Assembly (NCBI GenBank): GCA_023410905.1
Contig: JAEYPL010000199.1
Location: 1-32,670, forward strand
Length of the DNA: 32,670 bases
Origin: Pseudomonadota bacterium
GTDB taxonomy: Bacteria > Pseudomonadota > Alphaproteobacteria > Rhizobiales > Hyphomicrobiaceae
Direction: 5' to 3'
This document shows, in pieces, positions 1-8,261 of this stretch. The notes under the pieces were generated by a model. That model ran no database searches and was not told the DNA's origin. It saw nothing but the letters and a program-made list of their open reading frames with translations. A program made the position numbers and the translations under genes. How positions within the stretch are numbered: position 1 is the first letter of the stretch; each line of letters starts with the position of its first letter.

Positions 1-780
1 GATCCGGTCGCGAACCTCGATCGCAGCACGCCACGTCACCTCGACCCGAGTGCGCTCGATACGCCATCGGAGGCGCTCGCCTGCGCCATGCGCGAGACCC
101 TCGTCATGGGCGATCTCGTCCTCAACATGCTGGAGCGATCACTGCCGGCGATCGAGGGCTCGGACATCAAGGCCGTGCGCGACGTCGAGCGCGCCGACAA
201 CGAGGTCGATGGACTGCACGAGGCCATAAAGCTCTATCTGATCCGTGCGTCGAAGGCCGACATGGGGCAGGAGGACAGCCGCCGCTATGTCGAGATTCTG
301 ACCTTCACCACGAACCTCGAACACATCGGCGATATCATCGACAAGAATCTGATGGAGCTCGCCGCGAAGAAGATCAAGAAGCGCTATGCCTTCTCGCCCG
401 AAGGCGCCGCGGAGCTCCGCAAGTTCCACGGTCAGGTCATGGATCACATGCGCCTTGCGCTCAATGTGTTCGCGACGCGCGACGTGGCGCTCGCTCGCCG
501 CTTGCTGCGCGGGAAGACGACCGTGCGCACCGCGGAGTTCGAAGCCACCGACCGACATTTCTCGCGGCTCAGGGAAGGACGCTCGCAGTCAATCGAGACG
601 AGCTCGATCCATCTCGACATTATTCGCGACCTCAAGCGCATCAGCTCGCACCTTACGTCGGTCGCCTATCCAATTCTCGAGGCGGTCGGCGAACTCGCCC
701 AGTCGCGCTTGCTGGACACCGCTGCTGCGAGCAGCGATCTCGCCGTACATCCGGGCGAGGGCACGCCGAACCGCGCTTAG
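1..780 (+). CDS. Na/Pi cotransporter family protein, C-terminal PhoU-like part (partial)
   Basis: The reading frame is open from the first base of the window, so the 5' end is missing and only about 259 C-terminal residues are seen. The visible part is helical and charged, without membrane segments. It begins with a stretch of the type LDPSALDTPSEALA followed by ARE/MRETLVMGD, then a second helical block around TTNLEHIGDIIDKNLMELA. These are features of the PhoU-like cytoplasmic tail that follows the membrane domain in Na/Pi-cotransporter II-related (NptA/YjbB) proteins. By family knowledge the full protein would move phosphate across the inner membrane and the tail would regulate it. A free-standing PhoU is less likely because the frame runs in from upstream with the linker typical of the fused form. 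Function is inferred from family resemblance. Confidence 0.75.
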   Translation, partial: DPVANLDRSTPRHLDPSALDTPSEALACAMRETLVMGDLVLNMLERSLPAIEGSDIKAVRDVERADNEVDGLHEAIKLYLIRASKADMGQEDSRRYVEILTFTTNLEHIGDIIDKNLMELAAKKIKKRYAFSPEGAAELRKFHGQVMDHMRLALNVFATRDVALARRLLRGKTTVRTAEFEATDRHFSRLREGRSQSIETSSIHLDIIRDLKRISSHLTSVAYPILEAVGELAQSRLLDTAAASSDLAVHPGEGTPNRA

Positions 781-977
781 CGGACGGTCGTTGCGCCCTT
801 CGAATCCTGGCCGCGACCCAGGGCCGCACCGTAGAAAGATCGGGGGAAACACCGATAGCGGGCGAGCAGCGCCGGCAGCATCGTTAATGCGCAATCACTC
901 GGACCTGTAGGGGGCCAGGTCGCTTGGCATCCGCATTACAGGAATTGTCGCCAAGCCCGTCAGCGAGGGCCGCATCC

Positions 978-3233
978 ATGCGCACGCACGATCAGGCTAC
1001 ACTTCGCCTGCCCCCACCCCAATGGCCCCTATTGGATACTGTAGCGGACTATTGGACCGACGCGTTTCAGCGTTCGGCCCTCTTCCTGGACGTGATGCGA
1101 GAGCGCGGAGAACGCTACACTGATCATGCCGCAAAGGCGGCGCCGCACGTCCTCAAATTCAAGGCCGAACTCGCCATGGACGGGCGCCAGCTTCCACGCC
1201 CGGTCAACTATGTTCTCGCGCGTGTCTTACCGTCGGACGACATCGAACTCGATGAGCGGAAGCGGCCGTTCGTCATCGTCGATCCGAGGGCGGGGCACGG
1301 CCCGGGCATCGGCGGCTTCAAGGCCGACAGCGAGATCGGCGTCGCGATGAAGGCTGGCCATCCCTGCTACTTCATCGGCTTTCTTCCCGATCCCATCGCC
1401 GGCCAGACCATCGAGGACATTGCTCACGCGGAGGCGGCATTCATCGAGCACGTGACCGCGCTCCATCCCGAGGCCGAGGGCAAACCGGCCGTCATCGGCA
1501 ATTGCCAGGCCGGCTGGGCCGTCATGCTCCTCGCCGCGATGCGCCCCGAGTTGATTGGGCCGATCATCGTTGCGGGCTCGCCGCTGTCCTACTGGGCGGG
1601 CGTGCACGGGAAAAACCCGATGCGCTACACCGGCGGCCTCCTCGGCGGGACGTGGCTCGCCGCGCTCATGGGAGATCTCGGTAACGGCAAGTTCGACGGC
1701 GCGTGGCTCGTGTCGAACTTCGAGAACCTCAACCCATCGAACACGTACTGGTCGAAAGCTTATAACCTCTACTCCAAGATCGACACGGAAGGTCCCCGCT
1801 ATCTCGAGTTCGAGGAATGGTGGGGCGGACATGTCGTGCTCAATGCGGAGGAGATGCAGTTCATCGCCGACGAGCTTTTCGTCGGCAACAAGCTCACCTC
1901 CGGCAGCATGACGGCGTCCGATGGAACGCGCATCGACCTGCGCAATATCCGCTCGCCCATCGTGGTGTTCTGCTCGAGGGCCGACAACATCACGCCGCCG
2001 CAGCAGGCGCTGGACTGGATACTCGACCTATACAAGAGCGTCGACGAAATTCGCGCCAACGGCCAGACGATCGTCTACGCGCTGCACGATACCATCGGCC
2101 ATCTCGGCATCTTCGTCTCCGCCTCCGTGGCCAGGAAGGAGCACGACGAGTTCGCGGGCAACATCGATCTCATCGATGTGCTGCCGCCCGGGCTATACGA
2201 AGCCGTCCTGACACCAAAGGGCGAGAGCGATCCCACATCGGACCTGGTGACGGGGGATTACCTCGTGCGCTTCGCCACGAGAACGCTCGATGATATCCGC
2301 GCGCTCGGAGCCAATAGCGAGGAGGACGAGCGCTGCTTTGCTACGGCCGCGCGCGTGTCGGAGATCAATCTCGGTCTCTACCGGACATTCATGCGGCCCT
2401 GGATCCGCGGCTTCGCCAATGACGGCGCGGCGACCTGGATGCGTAATCTCCATCCCCTGCGACTGCAGTACGAGATGTTCTCGGCAAAGAACCCCTTCCT
2501 TCAGTCGATGGATGCGTTCATCGACATGGCACGGGGATATCGCCGCGCCGTCCCTGCCGACAATCCGATGTGGCAGGCACAGGAGCAGATGTCCAAGCAC
2601 GTCGAGAGAGGTCTCGACGCCTACCGCGATTGGCGCGATGCCATGTATGAGAACGCATTCTACGCGGTTTATGGCTCGCCGTTTCTTCAGGCCCTCGTCG
2701 GGCTCAAGGCCTCCGACCGGCAGGTCCGCGCGCAGTCAGGTGAGGACGGCGCCCGTCGTGCGCTCGCCGAGCGGCGCATCGAGGAGATCAAGCGCGCCAT
2801 ACCGGACGGCGGCCCCCGCGAGGCCATGACGCGCGCGCTGCTCTATGTGCGCCTGCCGGAAGGCATGGTGGACGAGCGTGGCTTCAATCTGCTGCGGCGG
2901 GCGCGCGAGGAGGCGGGAAGCGGCATGTCGCTCGGCGAGTTCAAGAAACTCCTGCGCGATCAGTTCTTCATGCTTCAGCTCGACGAACGTGCCTGCCTGG
3001 ATGCGATACCCGAGATGTTGGCCAAGGATCGCGACCTCGCCGACGAGTTGATCGGTCGACTGCGCCGCATTGTCAATGTGGTCGGCCAAGCAGCCGCGAA
3101 AGAGAGACTGGCCGAGATCGAGCCGCTGCTGAAGCTGGATGACGAGCGTCCGTCGCGCCGTAATGGCGACGCGCCGCCGCATCTCAGAACGGCAAGCGCA
3201 TCGAGATCGCAGGAACTGAGTCGCAGGAACTAA
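978..3233 (+). CDS. DUF3141 domain protein, PHA-synthase-like alpha/beta hydrolase
   Basis: A large protein of 751 residues from ATG 978; a TTG at 924 would add 18 residues and also has a purine-rich stretch before it. It resembles DUF3141 proteins, distant relatives of class I/III poly(3-hydroxyalkanoate) synthases. A lipase-like box GNCQAGW puts a Cys (residue 176 from ATG 978) where PHA synthases have their nucleophile. An Asp in SRADNITPP (336) and a His in TIGHLGIF (375) fit the rest of a Cys-Asp-His triad. The last 300 residues are helical and charged and not recognised. It heads a forward cluster with a phosphate acyltransferase, acetate kinase and FabI, an association I recall from other Alphaproteobacteria, so acyl-CoA or acyl-thioester handling is likely. 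The reaction is not known; true polymer synthesis is unproven. Confidence 0.85.
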   Translation: MRTHDQATLRLPPPQWPLLDTVADYWTDAFQRSALFLDVMRERGERYTDHAAKAAPHVLKFKAELAMDGRQLPRPVNYVLARVLPSDDIELDERKRPFVIVDPRAGHGPGIGGFKADSEIGVAMKAGHPCYFIGFLPDPIAGQTIEDIAHAEAAFIEHVTALHPEAEGKPAVIGNCQAGWAVMLLAAMRPELIGPIIVAGSPLSYWAGVHGKNPMRYTGGLLGGTWLAALMGDLGNGKFDGAWLVSNFENLNPSNTYWSKAYNLYSKIDTEGPRYLEFEEWWGGHVVLNAEEMQFIADELFVGNKLTSGSMTASDGTRIDLRNIRSPIVVFCSRADNITPPQQALDWILDLYKSVDEIRANGQTIVYALHDTIGHLGIFVSASVARKEHDEFAGNIDLIDVLPPGLYEAVLTPKGESDPTSDLVTGDYLVRFATRTLDDIRALGANSEEDERCFATAARVSEINLGLYRTFMRPWIRGFANDGAATWMRNLHPLRLQYEMFSAKNPFLQSMDAFIDMARGYRRAVPADNPMWQAQEQMSKHVERGLDAYRDWRDAMYENAFYAVYGSPFLQALVGLKASDRQVRAQSGEDGARRALAERRIEEIKRAIPDGGPREAMTRALLYVRLPEGMVDERGFNLLRRAREEAGSGMSLGEFKKLLRDQFFMLQLDERACLDAIPEMLAKDRDLADELIGRLRRIVNVVGQAAAKERLAEIEPLLKLDDERPSRRNGDAPPHLRTASASRSQELSRRN

Positions 3234-3274
3234 CTCCGACGAATGCCCGTCAGAACAGAACGAGGATGCGTATC

Positions 3275-3703
3275 ATGGCCGGTTTCCTCAGCCCGCGTGA
3301 CCTCAAAGAGATCTCCTCCGAAGCCGAGGCGTCCAAAATGGACGAGGAGCGCCAGTACAAACTCAAGCAAGAGAAAGTGAAGAAGGATCTGCACGAAGCT
3401 TTCCTGGCCCGTGAAGTCCATCCCAATGTCATCCAGCGCGTCAACGATGCCATCACCATCGCGGCAAGGCAGGGCAGGCACCAGATCGAGGTGCTGACGT
3501 TTCCCTGTCAGTACTGCAACGACCGCGGCCGCCGCATCAACAACGGCGACGCTGACTGGCCGGAGTCGCTCGATGGCTTCGCGAAGAAGGCCTACGAGTT
3601 CTTCGATCGGGAGCTCAAGCCCAAGGGTTTCAAGATGACCGCCGAGGTGATCAGCTTCGAAGGCGGTGTGCCTGGGACCGTTGCCCTGAACCTCAAATGG
3701 TAG
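3275..3703 (+). CDS. Conserved-looking hypothetical protein in the DUF3141/acetate kinase cluster
   Basis: A soluble protein of 142 residues that I do not recognise. ATG 3275 is preferred over ATG 3266 because GAGG at 3262-3265 stands 9 nt before it but directly abuts the earlier one. The N-terminal half is highly charged and probably a long helix (many Glu, Lys and Gln, residues about 10-50). The middle carries a lone CQYC pair, too little for a zinc finger by itself. The C-terminal half, around residues 95-142, looks alpha/beta and ends in Leu-Lys-Trp. It lies between the DUF3141 gene (gap 41 nt) and the phosphate acyltransferase gene (gap 35 nt) on the same strand, so it probably shares their transcript. 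No function is proposed. Confidence 0.75.
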   Translation: MAGFLSPRDLKEISSEAEASKMDEERQYKLKQEKVKKDLHEAFLAREVHPNVIQRVNDAITIAARQGRHQIEVLTFPCQYCNDRGRRINNGDADWPESLDGFAKKAYEFFDRELKPKGFKMTAEVISFEGGVPGTVALNLKW

Positions 3704-3738
3704 TGGGCCGCCGCTAGCTCGAAGATCGGGTGATTGTC

Positions 3739-4716
3739 ATGGCTAAGGCAACAGCTCAGCTCAAGCCGCCCCACCGCCTCGATGTACGACAGCACGCCAA
3801 GTACGAGCGCCTCATCGATGCGGCCAAGACCAATCCGCCGCTTTGGACGGCCGTTGCACACCCGTGCGACGAGAGCGCGTTGATGGGCACGATCGAAGCA
3901 TTCGAAGCCGGCCTGATCAAGCCGATACTGGTCGGTCCGGCGGACAAGATCCGCGGCATTGCCGAAAAGCTCGGCCTCGATATTGCCGGCATCGAGATCG
4001 TCGATGTGCCGCACAGCCAGGCCTCCGCCGAGCGCGCCGTCGCACTGGTGCGCGAAGGCAAGGCCGAGCTGCTGATGAAGGGCAGCCTCCATTCGGATGA
4101 AATCCTCGGCGAGGTCACGAAGCGCGATGGCCTTCGAACGGGTCGGCGCGTCAGTCACGTATTCATCATGGATGTGCCGACGCACCCGCAGACGCTGTTC
4201 ATCACCGACGCTGCCGTCAACATCGCGCCGGATCTGATGGCCAAGCGTGACATCGTACAGAACGCGATCGACCTGTTTGTCGGGCTCGGTCTCGGCACGC
4301 CCAAGGTCGCGATCCTGTCGGCGGTCGAAAACGTGACCGTAGCTATTCCTTCGACGATCGAGGCGGCCGCGCTCTGCAAGATGGCCGATCGCGGGCAGAT
4401 CACAGGCGGCGAGCTCGACGGTCCCCTCGCGTTCGACAATGCCATCAGCGAGGAAGCGGCGCGTATCAAGGGCATCAAGTCCCCCGTTGCCGGCAAGGCG
4501 CAGATCCTCGTCGTGCCGGATCTCGAAGCGGGCAACATGCTCGCGAAGAACCTGTCTTTCCTTTCGAACGCGGATGCCGCCGGCATCGTTCTCGGCGCGC
4601 GCGTGCCGATCATACTGACCTCGCGCGCGGACAATCTGCGGTCGCGCCTCGCTTCCTGCGCTGTCGCCTCCCTGCTCGCCTACAGCCGGAAGACGGGTCG
4701 CCCCATATCGAGCTGA
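3739..4716 (+). CDS. Phosphate acetyl/butyryltransferase
   Basis: A 325-residue protein of the phosphate acetyl/butyryltransferase family (Pta/Ptb), which exchanges CoA for phosphate on short acyl groups: acyl-CoA + Pi gives acyl phosphate + CoA, in the cytosol. Family features include LLMKGSLHSDEILG, GLRTGRRVSHVFIMDVP and ITDAAVNIAPDL followed by a QNAI helix. ATG 3739 is chosen; a GTG at 3730 in frame would add three residues. The protein has only the acyltransferase domain: the N-terminal MaoC-like hydratase domain of the longer bifunctional family members (about 460 residues) is absent. The acetate kinase gene starts 3 nt after its stop, so the two enzymes almost certainly work in sequence. 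Whether acetyl or butyryl (or a longer chain) is preferred cannot be told from sequence. Confidence 0.9.
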   Translation: MAKATAQLKPPHRLDVRQHAKYERLIDAAKTNPPLWTAVAHPCDESALMGTIEAFEAGLIKPILVGPADKIRGIAEKLGLDIAGIEIVDVPHSQASAERAVALVREGKAELLMKGSLHSDEILGEVTKRDGLRTGRRVSHVFIMDVPTHPQTLFITDAAVNIAPDLMAKRDIVQNAIDLFVGLGLGTPKVAILSAVENVTVAIPSTIEAAALCKMADRGQITGGELDGPLAFDNAISEEAARIKGIKSPVAGKAQILVVPDLEAGNMLAKNLSFLSNADAAGIVLGARVPIILTSRADNLRSRLASCAVASLLAYSRKTGRPISS

Positions 4717-4719
4717 ACC

Positions 4720-5934
4720 ATGAGCGACACGATATTCGTAGTGAATGCCGGCAGCTCCAGCATCAAGTTCCAGCTGTTCTCGCTCGATGAGAACGGGCGA
4801 TGCGATCGCCTCATGAAAGGGCAGTTCGACGGCATCGGCTCGCGCCCGCATCTCTACGCATCGGGCGAAGATAAGCCGCTCATCGACCGGGTATGGCCGG
4901 CGGATGAGATCGACGGCGTGCCGGGTGCGCTCGACGAAGTGGTCAAGTTCGTGAGGGCATACAGCAGCGGATCATTGCCGATCGCGGTGGGCCATCGCGT
5001 GGTGCACGGCGGACCCGCGTTCAGCGCACCGACCATCGTAAACGATGCGGTCATGCGCAAGCTCGAAGCGCTCGTGCCGCTCGCGCCGCTCCATCAGCCG
5101 AACAATCTCGCGCCCATCCGCATCCTGCTCGAAAGGCAACCCCATCTGCCGCAGGTGGCGTGCTTCGACACGGCATTCCATCGCGGACATTCCGAGATCG
5201 CCGACCGCTATGCCATTCCGCAAGATCTCTATGACGAAGGCGTCCGACGCTATGGCTTCCACGGGCTTTCCTATGAGTATATCGCCCAAAGTCTCGGCGA
5301 ATTCGCGCCGGAGCTGGTGGATAAGAAAATCATCGTCGCACATCTCGGCAGCGGGGCTTCCATGTGCGCGATTGCTCGCGGCCGCAGCGTCGAAAGCACC
5401 ATGGGCTTCACCGCGCTCGACGGTCTCCCCATGGGCACGCGGCCAGGGCAGCTCGATGCGGGGGTCGTCCTCTATCTTATGGATCAGAAGCGCCTCGGGC
5501 CTGCCGAGCTCAGTGACCTTCTCTACAAAAGGTGCGGCCTCAAGGGGCTTTCGGGCATCAGCAACGATGTCCGCGAGCTGCTGGCGAGTCCCGATCCACG
5601 CGCGAAGATGACGCTCGCGTACTTCACCTACAGGATCGTGCTTTTTGCTGGCCTCCTGACCGCCGCCATGCGCGGTCTCGACGGCTTCATCTTCACCGCC
5701 GGCATCGGCGAACATGCGCCGAGCATTCGCGAAGCCGTCATCCGTCAGTTGGATTGGCTTGGCATCGAGCTCGACGGTGACGCAAACGCGCAAAATGCGA
5801 TGCGTATATCTGCGCCCGGCTCCAAGGTCGGCTGCTACGTCATTCCGACCGATGAGGAGCAGATGATCGCGCGCCACACATGGCGCGTCGTGTCGGAGCG
5901 CGTCCGCCAACCTGTCCGGGAGTTGCGAGCATGA
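4720..5934 (+). CDS. ackA: Acetate kinase
   Basis: A 404-residue protein, the usual length for acetate kinase, which converts acyl phosphate + ADP to carboxylate + ATP or the reverse. The N-terminus has the ASKHA signature VVNAGSSSIKF with the conserved Asn9 and Ser12. Further family motifs are GHRVVHGG, FDTAFH, RRYGFHGLSYEY, the phosphate loop AHLGSGASMCAI and FTAGIGEHAPSIRE near the C-terminus. The start ATG lies 3 nt behind the stop of the phosphate acyltransferase gene, and the stop overlaps the fabI start (ATGA at 5931-5934), so the three genes are one translationally coupled unit. Together with the transferase it can make ATP from acyl-CoA or activate acetate. A related butyrate kinase is less likely given the good match to AckA motifs. 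Confidence 0.96.
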   Translation: MSDTIFVVNAGSSSIKFQLFSLDENGRCDRLMKGQFDGIGSRPHLYASGEDKPLIDRVWPADEIDGVPGALDEVVKFVRAYSSGSLPIAVGHRVVHGGPAFSAPTIVNDAVMRKLEALVPLAPLHQPNNLAPIRILLERQPHLPQVACFDTAFHRGHSEIADRYAIPQDLYDEGVRRYGFHGLSYEYIAQSLGEFAPELVDKKIIVAHLGSGASMCAIARGRSVESTMGFTALDGLPMGTRPGQLDAGVVLYLMDQKRLGPAELSDLLYKRCGLKGLSGISNDVRELLASPDPRAKMTLAYFTYRIVLFAGLLTAAMRGLDGFIFTAGIGEHAPSIREAVIRQLDWLGIELDGDANAQNAMRISAPGSKVGCYVIPTDEEQMIARHTWRVVSERVRQPVRELRA

Positions 5935-6713
5935 TCGATCTGTCGTCGCTGACGCTTCTCAAGGGCAAGAAGGCGCTCGTCACCGGCATAGCCAACGACA
6001 AGTCCATCGCCTGGGGTTGCGCCAAGGCGTTCAATGCTTTCGGTGCGGACGTCGCGATTACCTACCTGAACGACAAGACTCGCGCCTACGTGGAGCCGCT
6101 GGCGCGCGAGATCGGCGCGTCGGCGCTGCTTCCCCTCGATCTCGGCAAGGAAGGCCAGCTCGAATCTGCATTCGAGCACATCGATAAAAAATGGGGGCAG
6201 CTCGACATCCTGCTGCACTCGATCGCCTTTGCGCCCAAGGAGGACCTCCAGGGCCGCGTCGTCGATTGCTCCAAGGCGGGATTCCTCATCGCGATGGAGC
6301 TCTCGTGCTGGTCCTTCATCCGCATGACGAAGCTCGCGGAGCCGCTCATGAAGAACGGCGGCGTTGCATTCACGATGACCTACTACGGCTCGCAGATGGT
6401 CGTAGAGCATTACAACATGATGGGACCGGTGAAGGCGGCGCTCGAGTCGGCAACGCGTTACATGGCTGCCGAACTCGGCCCGAAAAAGATCCGGGTGCAC
6501 GCGATCTCGCCCGGCCCGCTCAAGACCCGTGCAGCTTCGGGCATCTCCGACTTCGATGAGCTTCTGAGCAAGGCCGAATCCAAGGCGCCGACGCGCAGCT
6601 TGGTTTCGATAGACGATGTCGGCGCCGCCGTAGCCTTCCTCGCGACGGACGCCGCCAGGCTCATCACGGGCGACACACTCTACATCGATGGCGGCTACCA
6701 CATCGTCGACTGA
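5931..6713 (+). CDS. fabI: Enoyl-[acyl-carrier-protein] reductase (NADH-type FabI)
   Basis: A 260-residue short-chain dehydrogenase of the FabI type, which reduces trans-2-enoyl-ACP in the last step of the fatty-acid elongation cycle. It shows the divergent FabI nucleotide-binding start KKALVTGIANDKSIAWGCA instead of the common TGxxxGxG. The LLHSIAFAP segment and the spaced Tyr-x6-Lys active site in YNMMGPVK (Tyr161, Lys168) are also typical of FabI, as is SPGPLKTRAASGI. The start ATG 5931 overlaps the ackA stop; an upstream in-frame extension exists but would lie inside ackA. Its place behind acetate kinase suggests an accessory copy dedicated to this cluster; whether another fabI exists in the genome cannot be seen. 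Confidence 0.95.
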   Translation: MIDLSSLTLLKGKKALVTGIANDKSIAWGCAKAFNAFGADVAITYLNDKTRAYVEPLAREIGASALLPLDLGKEGQLESAFEHIDKKWGQLDILLHSIAFAPKEDLQGRVVDCSKAGFLIAMELSCWSFIRMTKLAEPLMKNGGVAFTMTYYGSQMVVEHYNMMGPVKAALESATRYMAAELGPKKIRVHAISPGPLKTRAASGISDFDELLSKAESKAPTRSLVSIDDVGAAVAFLATDAARLITGDTLYIDGGYHIVD

Positions 6714-6756
6714 GGTACGCTGGCGTGAGGGCGCCACTACGGTAACCCAGCCTCAG
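6710..6756 (+). terminator. Possible weak terminator behind fabI
   Basis: CTGAGG at 6710-6715 pairs with CCTCAG at 6751-6756, enclosing an inner hairpin TGGCG/CGCCA (6721-6725 with 6732-6736). No T-run follows, so this is only a candidate for ending the DUF3141-fabI transcript. Confidence 0.25.
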
Positions 6757-6914
6757 AGTCCGGCAGGGCGCGGTCTGACCTTTGAAAACGGGGCATCAAG
6801 CGGGATGGCGCGGATGAGAAATGACCGCTACGTCCACCGGCCAGCCAAAGATCCATAAGCCAAGGGGCGGGAGAACGGTCAGGCAAGATTTATCAATGAA
6901 TTCAATACCCCAAT

Positions 6915-6989
6915 TGGCTCCGCGGGTAGGATTCGAACCTACAACCAACCGGTTAACAGCCGGTTGCTCTACCGTTGAGCTACCGCGGA
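6915..6989 (-). tRNA. tRNA-Asn (anticodon GTT)
   Basis: Read on the minus strand, the 75 nt fold into a complete cloverleaf. The 7-bp acceptor stem is TCCGCGG with CCGCGGA, the D arm is GCTC/GAGC, and the anticodon stem ACCGG/CCGGT holds the loop CTGTTAA with anticodon GTT (positions 6957-6955). A 5-nt variable loop, the T stem GTAGG/CCTAC with loop TTCGAAT, discriminator G and an encoded CCA follow. The gene is flanked by convergent fabI on the left and a same-strand hypothetical gene on the right; no integrase or attachment-site repeat is seen beside it. Confidence 0.97.
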
Positions 6990-7091
6990 TCAGGGGTTTG
7001 CCCGAAGGCCCGTGGCTTCTAGCAAACGCAGACGCTTCGCGCCACCCCTTTTGGCTGCGACCTCGGAGCCCGCCTATCGTCCGGCCGCGCC

Positions 7092-8090
7092 CTACTCCGT
7101 CGGCACCATATACTTCAACGCCACGTTCGAGAGCGCCCCGCCGATCACGCAGGGAATGCCGACCTGCGCCTGCCCGAGAGCGCTCGCCACAATGCAGCCA
7201 AAGGCCAGCGCCGTCTGCCCCGCCTGCCCCCACCAGGAAACATTGCGCACGTGCTCCGGCCCCTTGCGGCGCAGCTCTTCCACGGCCGCAACGGCCTGCT
7301 TGCGAATGGCGCCCGTCTCGTAGGTTTCCGCAGCGGTGATGACCTCGCGCAGTTCCTTGGCCGCATCCTTCGGTGCCGTTTCGAGCTGCCGCTTGGCATA
7401 GGCCAGAAGGCGGGGATCGGACTGCAGGTTCGTCGCCAATGTCCACTTGGCCATGCTGCCGAGCGTCAGTTTCTCGACGTCATTGCGGTCCTTCGACCAG
7501 GGCAGCACCGTGATGATGCGGTCGACGCCCTTAAAATTGCCCGAGGCGAAGTAATGCCCCCACATGATGTCGATATGTGCGGGTGATGCCTTCAGATCCA
7601 GCGTCTCGAAAGTGGCGCCCTTGCCGTAGAGATGATGCTCGATCAACACCTTTCGCGTCGGCATGCGCTCGACGAACTTCTTGAGAAGCTCCTTCCAGCC
7701 CCTGAGCCCCGAATAGGCGATCGCACGCACGATCACCACTTGATCCTCTGGCGGCAGCGGGAACATCTCCGAAATCAGCTTCTCGGCAATCTCGGGATTG
7801 GCCGCGAGCACGCCAGCGATGAACCCCTGATAGACGCCCGCCTGATCGAGCTCCTTGAAAAGGCCGATCCCGCTCATCGCTTTCACGGCCTGCGGGAGTT
7901 TTTCCGGCTCCGGCTTCTCGCGATAGCTGTTGATCCACTTGAGGATCGTCTGGGCAGTCAACTGCTGCGGAGGTGGCTGCTGCTGTGATTGTTCCGGCGG
8001 CGGTTGCAGCGTGGCGCGGCGCTGGGCGTCAACCGTGCCCGCGCCGAACGCGAGCATCAGCATCGCCAGAATGCACACCACGACACGCAT
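7092..8090 (-). CDS. Secreted or periplasmic hypothetical protein
   Basis: A 332-residue protein with a clear signal peptide: basic start MRVVV, hydrophobic core to about residue 18, and a likely cleavage after VDA near residue 22. ATG 8090 is chosen because GGGGA lies about 8 nt before it and because the signal peptide starts there; the frame is open further upstream without a signal. Behind the signal is a Pro/Gln-rich linker (about residues 30-48), then a mostly helical domain with blocks such as LKWINSYREKPEPEKLP and EVITAAETYETGAIRKQAVAAVEEL. A hydrophobic, Gly/Ala-rich stretch near the C-terminus (about residues 290-320) might be membrane-associated. I do not recognise a family. The gene stands alone between the acyl-CoA ligase operon and tRNA-Asn. 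Confidence 0.8.
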   Translation of the reverse strand: MRVVVCILAMLMLAFGAGTVDAQRRATLQPPPEQSQQQPPPQQLTAQTILKWINSYREKPEPEKLPQAVKAMSGIGLFKELDQAGVYQGFIAGVLAANPEIAEKLISEMFPLPPEDQVVIVRAIAYSGLRGWKELLKKFVERMPTRKVLIEHHLYGKGATFETLDLKASPAHIDIMWGHYFASGNFKGVDRIITVLPWSKDRNDVEKLTLGSMAKWTLATNLQSDPRLLAYAKRQLETAPKDAAKELREVITAAETYETGAIRKQAVAAVEELRRKGPEHVRNVSWWGQAGQTALAFGCIVASALGQAQVGIPCVIGGALSNVALKYMVPTE

Positions 8091-8204
8091 ATAGAATTCC
8101 CCGCAGTCGGCACGCCTCGGCGCGCGGGACCTACAACCACAATGCGAGTAGGCATGGCCATTTTGCGGCCTGGATGGGGCGGTTTGAGGGTGATGGCTGG
8201 CCTC

Positions 8205-8261
8205 AATTCGCGGCTGCGCCGCGAGCGAGGGCTGGCCCTCGTCGCGCCGAAGGCGCGAATT
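8205..8261. repeat. Compact palindromic element with three hairpins behind the acyl-CoA ligase gene
   Basis: Three consecutive perfect hairpins occur: TCGCGGC/GCCGCGA (8208-8224), CGAGGG/CCCTCG (8226-8239 region) and TCGCGCC/GGCGCGA (8242-8258). The outer ends AATTCGCG (8205-8212) and CGCGAATT (8254-8261) are also exact inverted repeats, so the element could fold either as three hairpins in a row or with an outer stem. It touches the stop codon of the reverse ligase gene. It may act as a terminator or be a copy of a dispersed REP-like repeat; no T-run follows on the minus strand. Confidence 0.6.

Noticed and set aside
3592..4851. Open frame of 419 codons on the minus strand opposite the phosphate acyltransferase gene
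   Set aside because: It lies fully antisense to a recognised enzyme, has shadow-like composition and no ribosome binding site.
6915..6989. tRNA-Asn as integration site of a genomic island
   Set aside because: No integrase gene and no direct repeat of the tRNA 3' end were found within the window.
6821..7339. Open frame of 172 codons running through the tRNA-Asn region
   Set aside because: It reads across the complement of a complete tRNA gene and into the opposite strand of the secreted-protein gene; no domain is visible.
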